Source of the DNA: Mesorhabditis belari
Taxonomy: Eukaryota > Nematoda > Chromadorea > Rhabditida > Rhabditidae
Assembly (NCBI GenBank): GCA_958450365.1
Contig: CAUEEP010000758.1
Location: 972,565 to 1,036,564 of the forward strand
DNA: 64,000 nt
Direction: 5' to 3'
Below are positions 23,385 to 33,400 of the stretch, piece by piece. Made by a program: the position numbers and the translations under genes. Numbering within the stretch: the stretch's first letter is position 1; each line of letters opens with the position of its first letter. The notes below the pieces were generated by a model. The model was not told the origin of the DNA and ran no database searches. It was given only the letters and a program-made list of their open reading frames with translations.

Positions 23385-23475
23385 CCAAATCAGCTTTTCA
23401 TACGAATGCCTGTCGATTCGTTTTTGTTGTCAAAGCACAAAAGTGATCGAAAAAAGTTAAAAGCTCTTGCTCTCA

Positions 23476-26400
23476 TTATATCCTTGCTTCTCGATGTCGG
23501 TAATCAACCCGGCAAAGGTTGACGGCCAAGAGGCCGACACAAACGTCTATCCAACAATCATTCACCTGTGTTTGAAAATGAAAATTTAAGGATTTTAAGT
23601 GTCAAATTTTCCGAGCATCTCATAATTCGGAAGCTTATTGAACTGTTGCCTTGTAAACTAAAAGAATATTGACGCTGAACTTTTCAAAGTCTGAAAATGC
23701 ACCAAAAGATGTCGTCCTTATTGGCCTAAAAGAAAGCCAAAAAGTGTTCAAAGTAGAAGCAAGAAAATAAGCTGAAAAGAATAGATTTTTCATTACAGAA
23801 ATTAAAAGAGGCTTATAAAAATGAGATCCAAGATAAATTTTTCACTTGGAGCTTTTTTTTTCTACTTATACCTATGGTGCTTTTTTTTTTCTTTTTGGTG
23901 CATCTTTTCTTAGCAAAAACGAGTTTCTTTTAGTTCACACGTAAAAACTAATTTGTACCTGAAAATGAAGATTAGGGACAATAATTGAGTCTTTCATTTT
24001 GTCCCAGACGTAGAAGCGACTGTCGATCATGGAATACCCAAAATGAAAGCTCTGTCCGTCGAGATGCACATCGATTGAAGCTTGATCGACAGTGAAAGCG
24101 ATGAGCTGAGCATTGTTTCGCGGGGAAAAACAAAAGGGAAGCCCGGGGCGCGTTTTTCTAAAATCAAACCCATTACACAACACACACGAAAATTATTTCA
24201 CAAAAAAAAGCGCTAACCAAAATAAGCCAACGAGAAATGAGAAATAAGGATTTCACTTTTTGTGATTTTCTCAATGCGCAGCTTATGGCGCACTGCTAAT
24301 TTATTCAATAAATGTTGTCGTTAAAATGCTTCTGGCTATTGCTTTTGATCTTGTCTTTTGCATAAAAAACGATTTAGTGAAAAAAGGCATCAAAAAGGCA
24401 TCAAAAAGTATCAAAAACTGTCAAAAACTGTCAAAAACATGACAAAAACATGATTTACCAGCGCAAGAATTGTTAAAACTCTAGTTGAGTCTAAGGATAT
24501 CGAATTTAGACGATTTAGACGATTTAGACGATTTAGAAGTAGATTAAGTCTAAATCGGATAAAAAAAAAATCTAAATCAAATATAAAACATAAATAAAGA
24601 GGTAGAAAATGAAAAAGAAATGCAAAAGGCAGACACGGCAATCGTAAATGGCAATGGCAATGGCAGTGAGAGGATTTTGAGATTTTTGAATCAATCAATA
24701 AATAACAATAATCCAATGCAAAAGAGAATAATAAATCTACAAAGATTTCCAAGAATTCCCCTCAAAAATCTCGATTCCCTATTCGATTTTCATTTGTTTT
24801 TTGTTGGCTCTTGCGCGTTTTTTCACCTCTTTTTCGATCATCGATTCGAGCAATTCAGAAACATTCACTTCATCGATATCTAAAGAGATTTTGGTCGAAA
24901 TAGGTTTTTCTAAAGTCTGAGTTTTGTCAAATTCACTGCACAAAGGTTTTAACAGCTTTAATACTCTTTATCCAATTCTTACCATTAAAAATATGTGCAC
25001 AGTGTTGACACTGGTCTTTGCATCGATTCTCTAGTAGACTCGCCAAAGATTTCCTGGAAATTTTGGAGATTTGGAGAGAAAATCTAAAAGCGGCAGATGA
25101 AAAATTTTGAGTCGGGAGTCGAACCCGCCACCTCTCACTTAGTGGCCGACTGTGCTAACCGTTACACCACAACGCACTTGATCTCCTTGCTCCAGAGGGA
25201 GCTAAGTACTTAACGGTCAGCTGCGTTGTGGCTAACCATTACACCACAACGCAGTTGACCACACGTTAACTAGTTAACTCTCTTTGGAGTAAGAGCGAGC
25301 AACTGCGTTGTGGTGTAATGGTTAGCACAGTTTCCCGGTAAGCGAAAGGTCGCGGGTTCGAGTCCCGGCGAGGCACAAGTTAACTCTCTCTTTTGGCGGC
25401 CTTTTTGACGGCCTAGTTCCAACTACTGTAAGCTCTGGTTACAGTATAAATCATTTTCCAATAGCACAATTCATTTTCAATGAACTCACACAATCACTTG
25501 AATATCTTGATCTTTTTTCCGGCGACACGTCTCAAGAGCGAGCTTTTGTCGCCGTTTTCTTAGGACATCGTCCGTGTGTTTGTGACGCTGAAAATAGAAA
25601 GCAAGTTTAAAATCTATTTTAAATAATTTTAGGATTCTCATATTTGAAAGGGATTAACTAGAATAGAATAAATAGAATAAATAGAATAAAACTGACATTC
25701 ATTTAACTAGAATAAATAGAATAAAGCTGACAAATAGAGTAAAACTGACATTCATTTGCGTTTCCACATCAACCGTGATCAAATTGGTGAGGTATTTGGG
25801 TGGACGGCCGATTTGACCATTGTATTTACCTGAAATATTTTCCACTAATAGCCTAGCATTACAGTAATCGATTTCTCATTTATTGAAACTTTATCCAAAC
25901 CGTACCCCGATTAGCGGATCGGCGTTTCGATCGCCTTTTCTGCGGCTCTGCGTCCACCGTTTGCGCGTAAACCTAGGCATTGTATTTATGCAATTTAAAG
26001 CTTTATTTTATTGTTAAACTAACATTTAATTGAGTATTTTCTTTTTTTTAATAATATTTAAAATTCACCTCAACTTCGATCGGTTGATACGGATAAAAAG
26101 CGGATGTAGAGGAGCCGTTTGGGAACTCGCTGAACGAGCCTGCAATTGATTGAGTTCAGTTTTGAGTTCAGTTTGAATAGATTTGAATTGGTTAATTTGA
26201 TTTGAATAGGGAGAGGTTGACTAATGGTGCGGTAGGCGACGTGCGTGCTAGCCCGTGATGCGCGGCCCACTTCCGTGATGTCACTTCCGGAAGTGACCCG
26301 CGTCACACCGTGTTTCTTTATCGGCCTATTCAAATCAAATAGGTGTTTAAAGTAAAAATGGGACCAAATTGTAAAAATCAGCTGAATCTCTTCATTATAT

Positions 26401-27121
26401 TGCAATCGAATCTATGATTTCAATTCATTTCAATTTCTCGTTTACTTACTATTTGGAGAAAGCGATGAGAAGGAGGTGGGCGAGCTGGTGAAACCGCTAT
26501 CAGTCGCTAAAAGTTGAGTTCATTTAACTAGGCTCAAATGAACTTACCGTAAATACTGTAATAGTACCCCACCCCCATAATGACGGTGCGGAGCGTTGCG
26601 TAGTCGAGCTATGGACGAGTTTTTCTCGACACTGGTTTATGCTACAATGTTCGTTTAGGTATCAAAAAATAGCTGAAATTCAGGGCTATTTTTTGATACC
26701 AAAGACGCATTTTTTGAAAGTACGGGTGCTTTGCAAAAAATGAAATACTAAAAAACTTTTGCGACTACGCGACTGTACGAGGGGGGTGAGGTACTATTAC
26801 AGTATTTACGGTAGGAAATCAATTGTGAACTTGATCATGCTTTTTTAAAAGCACAGTTCAACTTTATCAAACTTTACTTAGATTGGAAAGAAAGTTGTTG
26901 GAAAAAGTTTCCTAGAGACTAGAGTGCGTGTCCCTCTCGAGTCATACACTTTCTAAAATGCATCTATTTAAGAAAAGTACCGTAGTCAAATCGTACTATT
27001 ACAGTATTTACGGTATTTTAAATGTTTAAAACTTTAATCAACAAATAGAAAACAAATAGAAGTGCAATGAAATCGATCCGAATTTCAAACCATTTGAATC
27101 CGTTGATGAAAACGAGGACAT
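23476..27121 (-). CDS. Unrecognised basic protein, 8 exons, AT-hook-like GRPPK
   Basis: Exons 27091-27121, 26450-26506, 26069-26139, 25906-25972, 25750-25829, 25490-25587, 23959-24157 and 23476-23565 all join in phase, giving 230 residues. The N-terminus is Ser/Thr-rich (MSSFSSTDSNATDSGFTSSP), about 55 residues. A basic middle follows: QKRRSKRRSANRGKYNGQ, then GRPPKYL and LRKRRQKLALETCRRKKDQD. The C-terminal 100 residues look folded, with alternating beta-like hydrophobics (LIAFTVDQASIDVHLDGQSF, FYVWDKMKDSIIVP) and a final Cys-rich CWIDVCVGLLAVNLC. I do not recognise the family. The composition suggests a nuclear, nucleic acid-binding protein, which is inference. Seven phase-consistent junctions make chance unlikely. 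It converges on the tyrosinase gene, with 371 bp between stops. Confidence 0.72.
25107..25176 (-). tRNA. tRNA-like sequence (probable tRNA-derived repeat)
   Basis: Read on the minus strand it has an A-box (TGGTGTAACGG), a B-box (GGTTCGACTCC) and a D-arm, but the anticodon arm does not fold cleanly and the T-stem has a mismatch. Related sequences lie at 25302-25376 and 32994-33062, all in introns. A tRNA-derived SINE-like repeat or pseudogene is more likely than a working tRNA. Confidence 0.4.
25302..25376 (+). tRNA. tRNA-like sequence, inverted partner of the copy at 25107
   Basis: Starts TGCGTTGTGGTGTAATGG and has a B-box GGTTCGAGTCC. The 7-base acceptor pairs at 6 of 7 positions (TGCGTTG with CGAGGCA). 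The anticodon loop would read GTA but lacks U33. A further broken inverted piece lies between the two copies near 25225-25260. Confidence 0.4.
26548..26813. mobile_element. Foldback element, family C (second copy)
   Basis: Nearly identical to 15567-15832, with the same [TA]CCGTAAATACTG ends. It lies in the first intron of the unrecognised basic gene. An extra solo end (GTACTATTACAGTATTTACGG) is seen at 26992-27013. Confidence 0.85.
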
Positions 27122-27894
27122 TTGACTGAGAGTGCAAAAATGCGGAGAGGCGCGTTCACGGCTTAGCGCTAAAAAGAGTGCATAGTTTTTTTTTTTTTCA
27201 AAAAATAACCACATAAATCAAGAAAATGTCTTCTTCTTGTTGAAAAAAGCTTGTTGAAGAAATTTTGAAGAAATCTTGTTGAACTTAATCCTTAAACTTC
27301 TCAAAATTTGTAAGAAAACCCAGAGAAAACATTTTTAAACTTAATAACAAAAAATATGATAATGAAAAATAATGTTTTTTGTTTAAAGTTTTTAAAATTT
27401 AAATAGATTATTGACCTCTTGAACCAGATCGAGTTTGAATGCGTTGTTCCATCAAATTTAACACTTCAATTTAACACTTCAATTCAACACTTCAATAAAA
27501 GATCAGGATCTAAATTTTTTTCATTTCTTTGTGAAAAAAATGTGAGCAAAGATTGAGAGAAAAAAAGCTGTGAAAGGGAGAAGAGCACAAGATTTATGCT
27601 CGTACACAGTTTAGAGAGAAAATCGGGGAATGGGGGAATGGGGGAATGGGGGAATCGTTTGGCAACAACGAGAACGAAACAAAAAGGAACAAAAAAGAAA
27701 ACTCTATTGGATTGGGATCGTATCTAGATTGATCTTTGAAATTGTTCTTTTCAGAAACGAAAATTGAAAAATTGAAATTGTTCTATTCACTCCAAAAATC
27801 TAGTTTTTCGATGAAGGCAAAGTCAAAGACTGACATTGTAAAGTCAATTTCGATTCTTGGTTCAGCTAGCTTTGGGTTTTCGTCGGGTCTTGGC

Positions 27895-28066
27895 CTGCTT
27901 ATGCTTATGCTTATGCTTAAGCCTGCTTATGCTTATGCTTATGTTTAAGCCTGCTTATGCTTAAACCTGCTTATGCTTAAGCCTGCTTATGCTTATGCTT
28001 ATGTTTAAGCCTGCTTATGCTTAAACCTGCTTATGCTTAAGCCTGCTTATGCTTATGCTCACTACC
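27895..28066. repeat. GCCTGCTTATGCTTA satellite
   Basis: Imperfect tandem array of TTATGCTTA(A) and GCCTGCTTATGC units with a longer-order repeat of about 60 bases. Confidence 0.85.
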
Positions 28067-29044
28067 ACAATTTATCCAACACTTTACAATTAGAGTAAAC
28101 TAATTTCGGAGCCGAGATTAGTGCAAAACTGGTTGAAAGATGATGGCTTGACTGGTTGAAAGATCAGCTTGACTGGTTGAAAGATCAGCTTGACTTCCAG
28201 TGTTTCATCCTGGAAGTCAATTCAGATAAGTGAAAGTTCTGTCAACCGTTCAAAGATGAAGAAATCGAATTCATTTCAATACAAGAAAAGCTCCATATTT
28301 GGAGAATTGCGTCTAGAGATTGGGATGGGTGAAAAGTTGATTCGAAAAGTCAACACGCAAAAGAAGGATGGAAAAGAAGGATGGAAAAGAAAAGTTTTCT
28401 TTGGCAATGATCTTTCCCTCATCGATCAGATTAAAATTTTTGATAAAAAAAGAGAAAATCGACATTTTCACAGAAATCCAATCGATTATTTGGTACATTT
28501 TAGAAGAAAATTTAAGCTTTTCATAAGAAAGAGAGAAAACATTATATCGTTTAATGAAAAGGCAAGAAGAAACAAAGAAAATTTTCGATTTCTTATCAGA
28601 ATCAGGAAAATTTCTCATTTAGAGACGGGGAAAAAGCAAAAAAAAGGGGTAATTTTTATGTGTACTCATCCAAAAAACTATATCACTTTTTTTGTGGAAA
28701 ATCGGTACAAAAAAGGAAAAGCTTTTCGATTTCTTATCAGAATCGAGAAAATTTCCCCATTTAGAAACGGGAAAAAGTGAAAGAGGGGGAATTTTTTGTG
28801 TATCACACTTTTTTTTTTCAAAAAAACTATATCACTTTTTGTTGAAAAAAAATGGGAAAAGCTTTGCAATTTTTGCTTTGTTTTTTTTTTTGCGGGGAAA
28901 CGGGGATCGAAATCGATATTTGCATTTTTTTTGAGACTGTAGTTAGAGCTGAAAGATTTGTAACCACATTCCTTCTGGTGCAATGAATTCTTTCTTTTTC
29001 TTGCATCAACAAGTGATTGTCACAAGAAAAGTGATGAATGACGG

Positions 29045-29533
29045 ATACGGTTCCAATATGGTTCCAATATGGTTCCAATATGGTTCCAATATGGTTCCAA
29101 TATAGTTCGGATAAGGTTCCAATATGGTTCCAATATGGTTCCAATATAGTTCGGATAGGGTTCCAATATGGTTCCAATATGGCTCCAATATAGTTCGGAT
29201 ACGGTTCCAATATGGTTCCAATATAGTTCGGATAGGGTTCCAATATGGTTCCAATATGGCTCCAATATAGTTCGGATACGGTTCCAATAGGGTTCCAATA
29301 TGGTTCCAATATGGTTCCAATATAGTTCGGATAGGGTTCCAATATGGTTCCAATATGGCTCCAATATGGTTCCAATATAGTTCGGATGGGGTTCCAATAT
29401 GGTTCCAATATGGCTCCAATATAGTTCGGATACGGTTCCAATATGGTTCCAATATGGTTCCAATATGGTTCCAATATAGTTCGGATAGGGTTCCAATATG
29501 GTTCCAATATGGTTCCAATATGGTTCCAATAAG
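29045..29533. repeat. 11-bp GGTTCCAATAT satellite
   Basis: About 40 units of GGTTCCAATAT mixed with AGTTCGGATA(C/G)GG-type variants. Because the unit is 11 bases long and has no stop in any minus-strand frame, three overlapping long open frames (169-226 codons; repeating WNHIGTILEPY) result. Confidence 0.9.
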
Positions 29534-30415
29534 TTAAGTTTACAGATTTGCGAGCAGAAAGGAAACCATTAGAAAATGGGTTATTAAGAAATTCATCAGA
29601 AAAAATGGGGTTGTAGTGATTATTGTTGGTTTAGATATAATCTTTATTACAGCACGTCATCGTCACGACAGGGGTATAAAATTGTAAACTAGGGGGTTAA
29701 ATATCGGAGTGAAGAGTTGTTAGTGAAGAGAGTTTACAGATTTGCGAGCAGAAAGGGAACCAGTAGAAACAGTCAAGAGAAACGGTACTTGTCGGTTACA
29801 CAAAGACTTATTAGCATCTTAGCCTTCCCATTCGCGTCTTCTCGGTTATCGATTTTCGTTCTGATGAATGAAGTGATCGATTGATCTCTTCAGGCGAGCA
29901 CTCTACTTCACCGAACACTGAACATCAATTATACCACAAGTTGTGCCACCCGTCACAAGTTGTCAGCTCCTTGCTTAACCGAGTTGAATCCCTGTGGATG
30001 TATAACCGACAAGTACCAGATAAAATTAATAATTTAACTTAATAATTACCAGATAAACTTATATTTGTAATAATAGAGCTCAAAAATCAATACTTTTCTA
30101 ATAACTAACTCTAAAAACTCTTTTTCTGTGAATGGAAGGGGAAAAGTTTTTCTCTTTTCTCTCATCGTTTTTGTATATATCAATGGACGATTTTGGGAAG
30201 AGACAAAGCTTTTTTTTTTTCGCTTTGAATCATTCACCGATCTTTATGTCATTTGCGGAGAAATTCTTTCATTTTTCATGTATCAAAATTAAGAATGTGT
30301 TAGTAAAATATCTAAAAATAATATAAAAAAACGAATCACAGTGAAAATTAGCGAAAATCATTGTAGAGAACGAGAAAAATAAGTATTTATTTTGTAAACT
30401 GCTTAAAGAATCATT

Positions 30416-33400
30416 TTACAATTTAGCTTCAAGACCTTTCTCAAAGATGAACATTTGTTTCCCATGTTTCCCATCCATCGAATTTTCAATAGCGATTCTG
30501 AAAAAAAAAAAAAAGAAATTTCAAAAGTTAACAATATTGTAGAGATAAATATCATAAGGTGAATAAATATTTTACTGTAAAAACTCGAATAGAATGGGGA
30601 GTGGGACAAATGGTCGCATTTGTCCCACTCCCATAGAATGGCCTCCTATAGGAGCGTCACGTAGTCTAAGCTTAGGGGTAGGCTAATTTCCGCAACTAGG
30701 TCTTTTGCGCAACTCGGCATAACTTTCTTCTAAGCGGACCAATCTTTATGATTTTGCTTTCATTTTGTAGATCTCAATAAGTGCAACAAAATGACACCAA
30801 AATCATAAAGATTGGTCCAATTAAAAGAAAGTTATGCCGAGTTGCGCAAACGATCCAGTTGCGCAAAGAAATTTGCCTAAATTAGCCTACCCCTAAGTTT
30901 ACTCTCAAATAAACGTTCATATCTTGACACCAGGACTTTAGTTTCTTTTCGTTTTTTGCCACTTTTCAATCAATTTTTTAAGGGCTGGCTTAAGGTAAAA
31001 AAGGCTTAAGAAAAAAGGTTTAAGCTTTAAGCTTATATCTCAAAAAATCACCCATCTTCGCTACTTTTAATTTGGTACCTAAAAACTCAGAAAATGCCAA
31101 GATGTGAGTGTTTATTTGAGAGTAAAACTTAGACTACGCGACGCTCCTATAGGGGCTCCTATTACAGCATTTACAGTACTTGAAATCCTCAATTTTGTGA
31201 TAATCAAGTGGTGGTGGGGTGAGTTTTCCGAGGACAGCCAACTCCTGAATTCGATTTGATTCTTTTTTCAAAGTCTGCAATACTATAAAGTACTTGAAAA
31301 GTACTGCTAAGTAGTACTATTTAAAGTACTACTTAGTACTTTAAATACTTTAAAGTACTACTAAGTTAGTACAAATAGTACTACTTAGTAGTTAGTACTA
31401 CTAACTAGTACTATTTGGTTTATTTTTAATCTAAATTTCCGAACTTGTAAATCTTTGAGCATTCTCTCGACAATCTCCTCATGTCCACCCTCCATCAGCC
31501 ACATCCCGTTGGCAATCCCTGGAAAATAAAGTTATTAAAAATCAGTTTGGTTAGTTAAAATAGTTTCAATAGATGTCAATAGTACTTTAAAGTAAAGGTA
31601 CCTTTAAAGTAAAGGTTTTTAACACGTTGACGACATTGTCACCTGATGCTGTCTGACACATATTCGTTCGCCTGGGACATTGTCACCTGATGCCAGGTGA
31701 CAGTACCAAAATTGATTTTTTTGTGCATATTTATGTTTGCTGATGATGGATATTAAATAAGCAAGTAGGGTAGTATCTATATATTCGACTTGGTCCCGGA
31801 AAATGTCGATTTAACCGTTGATTATTAAAATTTTAATTTTTTAGGTGACAATTTCAGGTGAGATTTTTTGTCGAAAAAAAACAACGTTATCCCATGCGAT
31901 TGTTTGTGCAAAAATGTCATTGTCGTCAACGTGTTAAAAGACATCTATTTGAGAAAAATATCGCATTCAAATCATTCAAATTGTTCGTTTACATTTAGTT
32001 AATCAAATTTTGATGTGTTTCGATAAAGAATTATAAGACTCATTGAATGATACAAAAATCGGAATGATCAAATGTAAAATAACAATTTAACTACAATAGT
32101 TGCTCTCTAATAGATGTCTGTCTCAAATAGATGTCTAAAACGGATTGCTCGATCGACGAGACGAGATCGATAAACCGTACCTCGTACTCGGATATCGTTG
32201 AAAACAAGCTGTGCTGTGGAGAACTCGTGAGCTTTCTTTGACATTCCACCTGGAAATTTGAGAACGATATTGAGCTTTTAAGCAATAGCCTTTACCATAA
32301 GTGATTAAAGTCCCTCCTCTCGCCAATGCTCCCGCAATCGCCAGACAACTCCTCCCACCAACCCCATTGAAAGCCAACTTCACCGTGCCACCGTGGGTAT
32401 TCTAGGGAAGATTTCTCAAAATATTTATTTGAAACTAGATGAAACATTTATATACTTATGGCACTCTCACAAAATTCAAAATATTCAGCTATTCAATTGA
32501 AAATCTATTTAACAAAAATGCTTGGTTAAATAAAATTTTTCCCTCCAATCTTTGAAACATATTCAGCTAATCAATTGAATATCTTTAAAAGGTTGGTGGG
32601 GTAGGCTACTTTCCGCCATTTTATTTGCGCAACAGGGTCATTTGCGCAAGTCGCCATTGCGCAACAGGGTCATTGCGCAACTTTTGCGCAACAGGGAACG
32701 ATGGATGCGGATTCTGGGAAAATGCGGAAATTAGTTAACAATGGTTTAAGAATAAACAAACCGTACAGAATTTTAACAACAAAAGCCAAAAACCCCCGTC
32801 CCTCGTCAAAAGTTGCGCAAATGACCCGGCGCAAAAAGCGCAAATGCCTGTTGGAGGCGGAGTCCCCTAAATGTCTCGAATCGAAAATTTTTTCCACTTG
32901 ATATCGTCGAGTTGTTTCGGGAATTTGCTGTTGTTTCTCCCGGCTGTATAGGTAGTAGTTAACTGCCTCTGGAGTTTGGCAGATTACCTGGATTTTGGTG
33001 TAATAGTTAGCGCAGTTCCCCGGTAAGCGAAAGGTCGGGGGTTCGAGTCCCGGCAGCGCACAACTTTTTGATCTCTCACTTACAGTACTGGACAATGAAA
33101 TATGATATTTGAAAAACGATCGTCACTTTCACGCGTCTGTAACTCCCTTGTCTTTGAGTTTAAACTATTAGTGTTATACATTTTCTGAAAGCTCTTTTCA
33201 AGGGCTACACAATAGTAATATTAATATTTAGAAATATGGTAAAGACAAGGGAGTTACAGACGTGCGAGGGTGACGATCTTTTTTCAAATATGATATTTCA
33301 TTGTCCAGTAGTGTATATCGATTTTCCCTTACTTGTACAATTTCCCGTACAAATGTTCGCCCATTTTTCGCGAATTCCTCTTCGGTGAACACATGAGTGG

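Larger units (their letters stand above)
27122..30415. other. Intergenic spacer with two satellites
   Basis: Between the start of the basic gene and the end of the MECR gene. It contains GCTTATGCTTA repeats (27895-28066) and GGTTCCAATAT repeats (29045-29533). An A-rich frame at 28190-28780 (196 codons, Lys/Arg/Phe-rich) has internal repeats such as FRFLIRI and no domain, so I do not call it a gene. GC-poor T tracts fill the rest. Confidence 0.5.

Noticed and set aside
28190..28780. 196-codon plus-strand frame rich in Lys, Arg and Phe
   Set aside because: AT-rich simple-sequence composition with internally repeated nucleotide blocks; no family resemblance and no exon-like boundaries.
28827..29537. 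Three overlapping long minus-strand open frames (up to 226 codons) with WNHIGTILEPY repeats
   Set aside because: An 11-base satellite without stop triplets in any minus-strand frame explains all three; no start context, domain or splice sites.
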